Assembly: GCA_035295845.1 (NCBI GenBank)
Contig: DATGIF010000015.1
Coordinates: forward strand, 62,001 to 126,000
Source of the DNA: Palsa-892 sp035295845
GTDB lineage: Bacteria > Pseudomonadota > Alphaproteobacteria > Rhizobiales > Xanthobacteraceae
DNA: 64,000 bases
Direction of reading: 5' to 3'
Shown here: positions 6,778-16,253 of the stretch, one piece after another
Position numbering within the stretch: the first letter of the stretch is position 1
Layout of the letters: the number at the start of each line of letters is the position of its first letter
The notes under the pieces: generated by a model
The model's database searches: none
Told to the model about the DNA's origin: nothing
Seen by the model: only the letters and a program-made list of their open reading frames with translations
Translations under genes and position numbers: made by a program

Positions 6778-9470
6778 GATGTTTCCTTTGCCGGCGCTTC
6801 CTCGCAAGGGAATGTCATGGTGATGCGTGTGCCGCGACCGCTGGCGACGGGGCTTTCGGCGGATATCGTTCCGCCGTGCGCTTCCATGATGCCCTTGGCG
6901 ATGGCGAGCCCGAGCCCGGTTCCCTGTCCGCCGTCGGCGCTCATCGGCGCCGGCGCGCGGAAAAATTTCTCGAACACCTGTTGCAGGAGACCGGGCGCAA
7001 TACCCGGCCCGTCGTCGGTGACGCGTATCACGACGTGCGCGTCCGAAACTTCTGCGTCGACGACGACGCGGGTATCGTTCGGCGTGTGGGCGATGGCATT
7101 GCCAATCACGTTGCCAAGCGTCTGCTCGACGAGCGTGGCATCGGCCTTCACGAGCGGCAGGTCAGCGGAGATGTTCAACGTGATCGATTGGCTCGCGCCG
7201 CGCCGGCGCACCGTGCCCGCGACGCGCTGGATGATTTCGCGCAGATCCACCCAGTCGCGCCGCAATTCAAGCGCACCGGCGTCGATGCGGGTGATGGCGA
7301 GAAGATTGCGAACCATGCTGTCGAGGTCCTCGGCCTCGTGCTTGATCTCGGAAAGGAGGCCCGTGCGCGCGGTTCGGTCGAGCTTGTCGCCGTAATCGAT
7401 GAGGCTCGTGGCGGAGCCCAGAATCGAGGAGAGCGGCGTGCGAAAATCGTGCGAGATCGACGCGAGCAGGGTGTTCCGCACCTTCTCGGTTTCGGCGGCC
7501 GTGCGCGCCTGCACCATTTCCTTGGCGAGCATGGCGCGCTCGAGCGAAGCCGCGGTTTGTTCGGCGAGGGTGTCGAGGAGCGCGCGCGCCTCCGAATCGA
7601 GCGGCGTGCCCTGCGCGTTCTTGCCGATGCCGACGACGCCGACGACGCCGCGCGGCGTTCTGAGCGGCAAAAAGTACCAGGGGATGATCGGCAGCGTGCT
7701 GGTGTCGGCGCCCGCCGGTTCGTTGCGCGAGAACGCCCAGCGCGCGGCACTCATGCTCGCGGTGTCGAGCGCATCCTCGGGCGGCCAAGCGGCGCGCAGG
7801 CCGAGCTCCTCACCCTTGGCGAGCAGAATCACCGTCGGCCGCTCAAGGCTCGTGTGAATTTCGCCGGCCGCGCCCTCGGCAATGTCGTCGACGGTGGCGA
7901 GACTCGAAAGCTTGCGGGTGAACTCATAGAGCCGCCGTGTCGCGCGCGTGCGGTCGGCGGCGACACGAGCCTGGTCGCGCACACGGCCGGCGAGTGCCGA
8001 AGTGGTGACGGCGACCGCGAGAAAAATGATGAGCGCGAGCAGCTCATGGGGCTCGGCGACGGTGAAGGTGTAGATCGGTTCGATGAAGAAGAAATTGTAA
8101 GCGAGGAAGGAAAGCACCGAGGCATAGATCGCGGGCCAGATGCCGAAGCTAACGGCCGGAAACAAGACCGCCATCAGGAAGATCATCGAGAGATTCGGAA
8201 ACGGCATCAGCGCCGTGAGCAACTTGCCGGTCAGCACGGCGGCGGCGACCGCAAGCGTCGACCACACGAATGGCCAGGGGCGCAAATCCGCGGGCCAGGT
8301 GATAGGCGGCCGCAGAAGGGAGTCGGCCTTTTCCTCGCGGCCGGTGACGAGGTGCACGGCGATGTCGTCGGCGCGGCGGACGAGTTCGTGCGGCAGCGAG
8401 CGGCGGAACAATTCGGCGAAGATGTTGCCGCGCGAGCGGCCGACGACGATTTGCGTGACGTTCTCGAAGCGCGCAAAGCGCAGCAATTCGGCGGGGATGT
8501 CGTTGCCGATCAGCGTCTTCGTTTCGCCACCCAGCGATTCCGCGAGCTTGAAAGCCTCGTCGACCCGCCGGCGCGCCGCCTCGTTGAGGCGGCTTCCGGG
8601 CCGTTCGACGGTGACGGCAATCCACGGCGCGTCCATCAAATCGGCGAGGCGCTTTGCCGCGCGCACGATGGTGGGCGAGATCGGATCGGGCCCGACACAA
8701 GCGAGGATGCGCTCGCCCGCCGCCCACGGGCCTTCGATGGCCTGCGCCTGCATGCGCTCGATGAGATCGGTGTCGATGCGCTCGGCCGCGCGGCGGAGCG
8801 CAAGCTCGCGCAGCGCCGTGAGGTTCTGCGGCTTGAAGAAGCTTTCCACCGCGCGCGCGGCGGTATCCTGCACATAAACCTTGCCCTCGGCGAGGCGCTT
8901 CAGAAGCTCGTCGGGCGGAAAGTCGACGAGCACGATGTCGTCCGCCTCCTCGAACACCCGGTCGGGCACGGTTTCGCGCACGCGCACGCTCGTGATCTTC
9001 TGCACGACGTCGTTGAGGCTCTCTAAGTGCTGGACGTTGAGCGTGGTCCATACATCGATGCCGGCGGCGAGCAATTCGTCGATGTCCTGCCAGCGCTTCG
9101 GGTGGCGGCTGCCGGGCACGTTGGTGTGGGCGTATTCGTCGACCAGGAGCAGGCTCGGATGGCGCGCGAGCGCGGCGTCGAGGTCGAACTCCTTCATCAT
9201 CTGGTTGCGGTAGAGGATGGGCTTGCGCGGGATCATTTCGAAGCCTTCGACCAGCGCCTCGGTCTCGCGGCGGCCGTGGGTCTCGACGAGGCCGATGACC
9301 ACGTCGCGGCCCTCGGCCTTGGCGCTCCGCGCGGTCGTCAGCATGGCGTAGGTCTTGCCGACGCCGGGGGCGGCGCCGAGGAAAATCTTCAAATGCCCGC
9401 GCGCTTCTTTCTTCGCGAGCGCGAGCAAGGCATCGGGGGAAGCGCGGCGCTGGGCTTGTTCGGCGGGCAT
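6774..9470 (-). CDS. kdpD: Osmosensitive K+ channel sensor histidine kinase KdpD
   Basis: An 898-aa inner-membrane sensor kinase. The N-terminal KdpD domain includes a Walker A-like GAAPGVGKTYAML (about residues 32-44) and LVDEYAHTNVPGSRHPKRWQ. A USP-like domain follows (LRFARFENVTQIVVGRSRGN). Next come a four-helix DUF4118 membrane region around residues 400-490 and a GAF-like segment. The HisKA domain has its phospho-acceptor in SISHDFRTPLSS, and the HATPase domain has DDGPGI and GTGLGLAIAKG. It reads K+/ionic status and phosphorylates KdpE. It is downstream of kdpC (20 bp) and overlaps kdpE. Length is standard. Confidence 0.97.
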   Translation of the reverse strand: MPAEQAQRRASPDALLALAKKEARGHLKIFLGAAPGVGKTYAMLTTARSAKAEGRDVVIGLVETHGRRETEALVEGFEMIPRKPILYRNQMMKEFDLDAALARHPSLLLVDEYAHTNVPGSRHPKRWQDIDELLAAGIDVWTTLNVQHLESLNDVVQKITSVRVRETVPDRVFEEADDIVLVDFPPDELLKRLAEGKVYVQDTAARAVESFFKPQNLTALRELALRRAAERIDTDLIERMQAQAIEGPWAAGERILACVGPDPISPTIVRAAKRLADLMDAPWIAVTVERPGSRLNEAARRRVDEAFKLAESLGGETKTLIGNDIPAELLRFARFENVTQIVVGRSRGNIFAELFRRSLPHELVRRADDIAVHLVTGREEKADSLLRPPITWPADLRPWPFVWSTLAVAAAVLTGKLLTALMPFPNLSMIFLMAVLFPAVSFGIWPAIYASVLSFLAYNFFFIEPIYTFTVAEPHELLALIIFLAVAVTTSALAGRVRDQARVAADRTRATRRLYEFTRKLSSLATVDDIAEGAAGEIHTSLERPTVILLAKGEELGLRAAWPPEDALDTASMSAARWAFSRNEPAGADTSTLPIIPWYFLPLRTPRGVVGVVGIGKNAQGTPLDSEARALLDTLAEQTAASLERAMLAKEMVQARTAAETEKVRNTLLASISHDFRTPLSSILGSATSLIDYGDKLDRTARTGLLSEIKHEAEDLDSMVRNLLAITRIDAGALELRRDWVDLREIIQRVAGTVRRRGASQSITLNISADLPLVKADATLVEQTLGNVIGNAIAHTPNDTRVVVDAEVSDAHVVIRVTDDGPGIAPGLLQQVFEKFFRAPAPMSADGGQGTGLGLAIAKGIMEAHGGTISAESPVASGRGTRITMTFPCEEAPAKETS

Positions 9471-9490
9471 TCGATCCTCGCCCGCCTATT

Positions 9491-10093
9491 TTAGGGCTTC
9501 AGCGCATCGAGGGCGAGGTTGAGCGAAAGTACGTTAACGCGCGGCTCGCCGAGGAGGCCGAAGGTACGGCCGCTGATCTTTTCCTGCACCAGCGCCCGCA
9601 GCTTGTCTTCCGGCAGGCCGCGGGCTTTCGCCACGCGCGGCACCTGGAAGAGGGCGGCCTCCGGCGAAATGTCGGGGTCGAGGCCGCTGGCGGAGGTGGT
9701 CACGAGATCGATCGGGACCGCCGCGCCCGGGTTTTCCTGCTTCAATTTGTCCACGTCCCCAGCTACCCGGTCGATCAGCGCCTTATTGGTCGGTCCGAGA
9801 TTCGAGCCGCCCGAGTTCTGGGCGTTGTAGGGCGCGTCGAGATTTTTGGTGGGATCCTTCGGATCGGGCGTCGTGGTCGCCGACGGGCGGCCATGGAAAT
9901 AATTGTCGCCGGCGAAGACCTGGCCGATCAGCGCCGAGCCGACGACCTTGCCATCGCGCTCGATCATGCTGCCTTGCGCCTGGTAGGGAAAAATCACGCC
10001 GGCAATGCCAGTAATCGCCAGCGGATAGGCAAGGCCCGTGATCAGCGTGAGCGCCACGATGAAAACGAGGGCGGGGCGGATTTCTTTCAGCAT
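9491..10093 (-). CDS. kdpC: Potassium-transporting ATPase subunit KdpC
   Basis: A 200-aa KdpC chaperone-like subunit with one N-terminal membrane helix (ALVFIVALTLITGLAYPLAI). Conserved motifs include GSALIGQ, YFHGRPSAT, SGGSNLGPTN and the C-terminal ISPEAALFQVPRVAKARGL and VNVLSLNLALD. It stabilises the KdpFABC complex and raises ATP affinity of KdpB. It lies 23 bp downstream of kdpB on the minus strand. Length is normal. Confidence 0.96.
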   Translation of the reverse strand: MLKEIRPALVFIVALTLITGLAYPLAITGIAGVIFPYQAQGSMIERDGKVVGSALIGQVFAGDNYFHGRPSATTTPDPKDPTKNLDAPYNAQNSGGSNLGPTNKALIDRVAGDVDKLKQENPGAAVPIDLVTTSASGLDPDISPEAALFQVPRVAKARGLPEDKLRALVQEKISGRTFGLLGEPRVNVLSLNLALDALKP

Positions 10094-10116
10094 CGGATGC
10101 CTCCTCGGGCCTTTTC

Positions 10117-12186
<2,070 letters not shown>

Positions 12187-12200
12187 CGGACGACTCCGGG

Positions 12201-13913
12201 TTAATTCGAGGAGAACGAGGTGCCGGCAAGCATCGCGAGGTGCTCGACGATCGGACCGAGCGCGAGCGCCGGGAAGAAGGTGAGGCCGCCGACGATCAGG
12301 ATCACGCCGACGACGAGGCCGACGAAGAGCGAGCCGTGAGTCGGGAAGGTGCCGGCGGAGGCGGGGACCGACTTCTTCTCGGCGAGCGAGCCCGCGATCG
12401 CCATCGCCGGAGTGATCATCCAGAAGCGGCCGATAAGCATCGCGACGGCGCCGGTGACGTTGTAGAAGAACGTGTTGGCGGACAGGCCGGCGAAGGCCGA
12501 GCCGTTGTTCCCCGTTTGCGAGGTGTAAGCATAGAGCACCTCGGTGAAGCCGTGCGGCCCGGGGTTGTTCATCGCGGCGACGGCGGGCGGATAGACGACG
12601 CCAACCGCGGTCCAGCCGAGATACATCAACGGCAGCACGAGGATCGCGAGCATCGCCATCTTCACTTCTTTCGCTTCGATCTTCTTGCCGACATATTCCG
12701 GCGTGCGGCCGACCATGAGGCCGGCGACGAAGATCGAGATGATGACGAAGAGCAGCATGCCGTACATGCCGGCGCCGACGCCGCCGACGATGATCTCGCC
12801 GAGCTGGATGTTGATCAACGGGATCATGCCGCCAAGCGCGGTGAAGGAATCGTGCATGGCGTTGACGGCGCCGCAGGAAGCGTCGGTGGTGATGACGGCG
12901 AAGAGCGCCGAGGCTGGAATGCCGAAGCGGACCTCCTTGCCTTCCATGTTGCCGCCGCTGAGCCCGAGCGCGGTGAAGGCGTCGTTGCCGTGCGCCTCCG
13001 CCCAGTAGCAGACGATCACGCCAGCGAGGAACAGCACGCCCATCACCGCGAGGATCGCCCAGCCCTGGCACTCGTTGCCGACCATGCGGCCGAAGACGTT
13101 GGTGAGCGCCGCGCCAATCGCGAAGATCGAGATGATCTGGATGAAGTTCGACAGCGCCGTCGGGTTCTCGAACGGATGCGCGGCATTGGCGTTGAAGAAG
13201 CCGCCGCCATTGGTGCCGAGCATCTTGATCGCGACCTGCGAGGCGACGGGACCGACCGCAATGGTTTGCTTCGCGCCTTCCAGCGTCGTCGCATCAACGT
13301 AGGCGCCGAGCGTTTGCGGCATGCCCTGCCACACCAGGAACAGCGCATAGGGAACGCAGACCGGGATGAGGATATAGAGCGTGCAGCGGGTGATATCGGT
13401 CCAAAAATTGCCGACCGTCTTCACCGAGTGGCGGGCGAAGCCGCGGATCAGAACCATCGCGAGCACGATGCCGGTCGCCGCCGAGAGGAAGTTCTGATGG
13501 GTGAGGCCGAGCATCTGCACGAGATAGGACATCGTGCTTTCGCCGCCGTAGTTCTGCCAGTTGGTGTTGGTGATGAAGCTCACGGCGGTGTTGAACGACA
13601 GATCCTCGGCCACCGCCGATTGCTCGGCGGGGTTGAACGGCAACAGCGCCTGCGCGCGCATCAGCACGTAGAGAATGAGAAAACCGCCAATATGGAAGAG
13701 GAGCATCGCGACCGTGTAGGTCGTCCAGTGCTGCTCGCTTTTCTCGTCGACCCCGCCAATTCTGTAGAGGGCCACTTCGATAGGGCGCAGGACCGGCGTG
13801 AGAAACGTGCGCTCGCCGGCGAAGACGCGGGTCATGTAGCCGCCGAACGGCTTCACCGACGCGAGAACGATCGCGGAATAAAGCAGGATTTGAACCCAGC
13901 CGATGACGGTCAT
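12201..13913 (-). CDS. kdpA: Potassium-transporting ATPase K+-binding subunit KdpA
   Basis: A 570-aa polytopic subunit of the SKT superfamily that binds and selects K+. It contains the repeated filter-type segments NTNWQNYGGEST, GTNGGGFFNANAAHPFENPT, DASCGAVNAMHDSF and QTGNNGSAFAGL. The start MTVIGWVQILLYSAIV at 13913 matches known KdpA N-termini; an upstream in-frame ATG would read through the palindromic repeat at 13934-13980. It is followed 14 bp later by kdpB. Confidence 0.97.
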   Translation of the reverse strand: MTVIGWVQILLYSAIVLASVKPFGGYMTRVFAGERTFLTPVLRPIEVALYRIGGVDEKSEQHWTTYTVAMLLFHIGGFLILYVLMRAQALLPFNPAEQSAVAEDLSFNTAVSFITNTNWQNYGGESTMSYLVQMLGLTHQNFLSAATGIVLAMVLIRGFARHSVKTVGNFWTDITRCTLYILIPVCVPYALFLVWQGMPQTLGAYVDATTLEGAKQTIAVGPVASQVAIKMLGTNGGGFFNANAAHPFENPTALSNFIQIISIFAIGAALTNVFGRMVGNECQGWAILAVMGVLFLAGVIVCYWAEAHGNDAFTALGLSGGNMEGKEVRFGIPASALFAVITTDASCGAVNAMHDSFTALGGMIPLINIQLGEIIVGGVGAGMYGMLLFVIISIFVAGLMVGRTPEYVGKKIEAKEVKMAMLAILVLPLMYLGWTAVGVVYPPAVAAMNNPGPHGFTEVLYAYTSQTGNNGSAFAGLSANTFFYNVTGAVAMLIGRFWMITPAMAIAGSLAEKKSVPASAGTFPTHGSLFVGLVVGVILIVGGLTFFPALALGPIVEHLAMLAGTSFSSN

Positions 13914-13933
13914 TGTGTGTCTCTTCTGTTGAC

Positions 13934-13980
13934 GCGTGAACTTTTCCGGAAACCGGTTCCCACTTTTCGGGATCACGCGC
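13934..13980. repeat. Interspersed palindromic repeat, copy A (between kdpF and kdpA)
   Basis: A 47-bp imperfect palindrome centred on AACCGGTT and containing CCACTTTTCGGGATCA, with a GCGTGA...TCACGCGC outer match. A related copy occurs at 40526-40575. It fills the kdpF-kdpA intercistronic gap. From memory, such palindromes are widespread in rhizobial genomes; in mRNA it could form a stem-loop that tunes the kdpF/kdpA ratio. Confidence 0.75.
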
Positions 13981-13981
13981 C

Positions 13982-14071
13982 CTAGAATTTCTCGGGCCGG
14001 AGCAGCGCGTAGGTGAGATAGGTGAGCAAGGCTGCGGTCACGAGGCCGGCGAGCGAATAATCGAGGATCAT
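13982..14071 (-). CDS. kdpF: Potassium-transporting ATPase small subunit KdpF
   Basis: A 29-aa single-helix membrane peptide beginning MILDYSLAGLVTAALLTYL and ending ALLRPEKF, which matches the KdpF pattern (one helix, then L-R-P-E-x-F). It stabilises the Kdp complex in the inner membrane. It is the first recognised kdp structural gene on the minus strand, 68 bp upstream of kdpA and 10 bp after the stop of another microprotein. It was found by reading the strand directly. Confidence 0.92.
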   Translation of the reverse strand: MILDYSLAGLVTAALLTYLTYALLRPEKF

Positions 14072-14081
14072 GGCGCCGCCC

Positions 14082-14165
14082 TCACAGCCGGTCGCAAGCG
14101 TAGGTGTAGCCGATCGACACGATGAAGAAGGCGATGCCGGCGGCGATCAGAATGAAGTCCCACAT
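14082..14165 (-). CDS. 27-aa membrane microprotein at the head of the kdp operon
   Basis: The frame begins MWDFILIAAGIAFFIVSIGY and ends TYACDRL. It has a single hydrophobic helix followed by a short charged tail. A good ribosome-binding site (CGGGAG) precedes the ATG. It ends 10 bp before kdpF, so both would be translated from the same mRNA. Similar short peptides precede kdpF in other alphaproteobacteria as far as I recall, but the function is not established. Confidence 0.7.
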   Translation of the reverse strand: MWDFILIAAGIAFFIVSIGYTYACDRL

Positions 14166-14283
14166 GGCGCGCTCCCGTGAATGGGAAGCGCGTGATTTGG
14201 GCTTCAACGCATCAAGTTTCGATAGGGAAAAGGGGCGGCGGGTATAAAGGGAAAATAAAGCGCGGAGCGGCGAGCGCGCCGGA

Positions 14284-14316
14284 CATATGAAAAGAACCGG
14301 AGACGTTTGTCTCCGG
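14284..14316 (-). terminator. Rho-independent terminator for the glycine-zipper protein gene
   Basis: CCGGAGAC (14297-14304) and GTCTCCGG (14309-14316) form a perfect 8-bp stem with a 4-nt loop. On the minus strand it is followed by TTCTTTTCAT. It lies 33 bp after the stop of the gene at 14350-14619 and separates it from the kdp operon head. Confidence 0.75.
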
Positions 14317-14349
14317 CCCTTAGTTCAAGGCGACTGACTTCGCTCAGCT

Positions 14350-14619
14350 CTAATGCGCCGTGTTGCCGTTCCCGCCTTCGCGGTTGGCATAGTGATGATA
14401 CCGCGGGTGGCGCAGACCCATGGCGGTCGCGATGCGCGGGCCATTGGTGTAACCGATGACGCCGCCGGCCACCGCGCCTACGGGGCCGCCGACCACTGCG
14501 CCGGCGAGCGCGCCGAAGGCGCCATCGGTGAGGCGTTCCTGGGCTCCCGCGGCCGTCGGAGCGAGGGCAGCGCCGACGAAAATGGCCGCGGCTGCCATTG
14601 TCGCGAATAATGTTCTCAT
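14350..14619 (-). CDS. Small secreted glycine-zipper-like protein
   Basis: An 89-aa protein with a signal peptide (MRTLFATMAAAAIFVGAALA, cleavage near AAGAQ). A Gly/Ala-rich segment GALAGAVVGGPVGAVAGGVI follows, like the glycine-zipper domains of small envelope proteins, and then a His/Tyr-rich tail (HPRYHHYANR). It is likely periplasmic or outer-membrane associated. It is a single gene with its own terminator. Short secreted proteins of this type are common in rhizobia; no precise role is known. Confidence 0.7.
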   Translation of the reverse strand: MRTLFATMAAAAIFVGAALAPTAAGAQERLTDGAFGALAGAVVGGPVGAVAGGVIGYTNGPRIATAMGLRHPRYHHYANREGGNGNTAH

Positions 14620-14733
14620 GACTTTCCTCCATCGCGTGAGGGCGAAGAAACAACGCTGGAAGAAATGGAAAGTTCCGCCCGCACAGGCGCGGGGCGGAGG
14701 CCTAAACTTTTTGTGAGTTTCTCTTCAGAGAGA

Positions 14734-14747
14734 TTGGTAGCGGAGGA
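14734..14747. repeat. Left attachment site (attL) of the genomic island
   Basis: The 14 bp TTGGTAGCGGAGGA are identical to 40287-40300, where they form the 3' end of tRNA-Met (complement TCCTCCGCTACCA plus one base). The bases just inside continue CCGCTACC, making an inverted repeat GGTAGCGG-AGGA-CCGCTACC at 14736-14755. Sequence to the left is ordinary chromosome and to the right is island. Confidence 0.88.
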
Positions 14748-14866
14748 CCGCTACCACCGTACCCCCCCTCCATCAGAGCCCGTCTTTTCGTTCCGGTGTG
14801 AAACCTCGCGCCGTGCGTCTGCGCGCGCGCAGACGAAAAACGGGACGCACAGAGGGAAGGGAAGAC

Positions 14867-15712
14867 ATGGGTCGCGATCATAGGATCGTATGCGTCTGGC
14901 GTCACCTCATAGCTTACGCCGCCGGCTCTGTAATCGTGGCAATGCTGTCGGCCTGGACATCGGCGGCGAAAGCCGAGCTCTTTTTACAACCGACTTTAAC
15001 AAAAGCGTGTCAGCCGGCGGCCCCGAGCGCCATCTATATCCACCGCTGGAACGCGCCGGGCACCTGCACCAACGACTGTTTTCATTGGCGACTAACCTGC
15101 GCCAATGGGCGCGTGCAAGAGTGGAGCTCTGCCGTAAATCCGTGGATCACTGACTTCGAATATAAATTATACAGAGACCGTCCCTGGTCGTTCTTCATCC
15201 TATTTCCTGTGTTCGGCTACTTCATGTTAGCCGCGCTGGGAGGGATGCGCTCCGTCTCGTTGGTCGTCGACATCGGGTATTTGATTTATATCAGCATCGC
15301 AGTGCTGTTCCTCACGGAATCAGTCACCGCTAACCCGTGGCGCACATCGCTCGATATCGAGACAGCCCTCTTTCTCAATCCATATCTTCAAGGTGCTCTT
15401 CTCTGCGCGTTTGTGATCTGTAACACGCCTGCAGTCGCGCGCGGCTTCACCGATCTCTTTCTTGAAGAACCCGGTGCCGACGTGATTTCTGTTCCAGCAC
15501 AGACGGTGGTGCCCCTGCCGCCGCCGACACGGCACGATCCATGGGTCGAGGATGTCGCCCAATTCGTCGAAGCCGATCACGACCCCGACTACTACCAGCG
15601 CCTCACCCAACAAGCTCTCGAACTCAAAGGTCAACTCGAAGCCGACGCTGCGAATACGAGAGCGTTCTTCAAACGCGAGCGTGGGCGTCGAAAACTCACT
15701 GACGAGCGATAG
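14867..15712 (+). CDS. Island hypothetical membrane protein
   Basis: A 281-aa protein; the ATG at 14867 is chosen for its strong Shine-Dalgarno (GGGAAGGGAAGAC). A hydrophobic N-terminal segment (AYAAGSVIVAMLSAWTSAAK) may be a signal or anchor. Cys-containing extracytoplasmic sequence follows (KACQ, GTCTNDCFHWRLTC), then three membrane helices around FFILFPVFGYFMLAAL, LVVDIGYLIYISIAVLF and LQGALLCAFVICN. The acidic cytoplasmic C-terminus is helical and charged. It is the first gene of a four-gene operon with an ATPase. The family is not recognised; a membrane partner of the ATPase is an inference. Confidence 0.7.
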   Translation: MGRDHRIVCVWRHLIAYAAGSVIVAMLSAWTSAAKAELFLQPTLTKACQPAAPSAIYIHRWNAPGTCTNDCFHWRLTCANGRVQEWSSAVNPWITDFEYKLYRDRPWSFFILFPVFGYFMLAALGGMRSVSLVVDIGYLIYISIAVLFLTESVTANPWRTSLDIETALFLNPYLQGALLCAFVICNTPAVARGFTDLFLEEPGADVISVPAQTVVPLPPPTRHDPWVEDVAQFVEADHDPDYYQRLTQQALELKGQLEADAANTRAFFKRERGRRKLTDER

Positions 15713-15721
15713 GAGACGCAT

Positions 15722-16252
15722 ATGACCATAAAGCCAAACATTCAGGTGCTACCTCCAGAAGTGACCCGTATGCCGCCGGGGACCCGTTCGTTGCCGGCGC
15801 AAGTGAGCTCCATGCCAAGCACGCTGGCAACGCCGGCGACGACCTGGGGAGCGAAACGGCAGACGAACTATGTGCAGCAATTGACGGCGCTCACGAGTGC
15901 GCAGGCCGCGTACCTGCGCGCACGCGCTGATTTAGCAAAAGCCTTTGTTGAGAATGTTCGCGCGATCAATGAGGTCTACGAGCTACCGGAAATACTGCAC
16001 AACGATACCGAAATCCGGCGGCTTGGTCGTGAGCGCGGCTACCTCAATGCAAAAAGGGAAGTGGCGGAGGCAAAATATGGTCTGTGCGCCACCCTCAACG
16101 AGGTCGACAAAGTACAGCGGCCACGCCTCAAGAAAGCACTTCGGCACGATGCCGCGGTTAACGCCCTCATGAATGTAAAAGTCGACAAGGAAGCGTTGGG
16201 TGAAGACACCAGCCAGCTCGACCATGCCCTAAGCGAGCTACAGCGCGAATAG
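15722..16252 (+). CDS. Island hypothetical coiled-coil protein
   Basis: A 176-aa protein with a Pro-rich first 40 residues and then almost entirely helical, charged sequence (LTSAQAAYLRARADLAKAFV, REVAEAKYGLCATLNEVDKV), suggesting a coiled coil. No catalytic motif is visible. It starts 9 bp after the membrane protein and ends 1 bp before the VirD4-like ATPase gene, so it is almost certainly co-translated with it. The second VirD4-like ATPase of the island also has a small coiled-coil neighbour. Confidence 0.7.
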   Translation: MTIKPNIQVLPPEVTRMPPGTRSLPAQVSSMPSTLATPATTWGAKRQTNYVQQLTALTSAQAAYLRARADLAKAFVENVRAINEVYELPEILHNDTEIRRLGRERGYLNAKREVAEAKYGLCATLNEVDKVQRPRLKKALRHDAAVNALMNVKVDKEALGEDTSQLDHALSELQRE

Positions 16253-16253
16253 G

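Noticed and set aside
6876..9026. Plus-strand frame of 716 codons over kdpD
   Set aside because: Antisense shadow of kdpD with no recognisable domain.
12187..13071. Upstream extension of the kdpB frame, suggesting a fused protein
   Set aside because: The extension is Arg-rich out-of-frame translation of kdpA; kdpB has a good ATG at 12186 and normal length from there.
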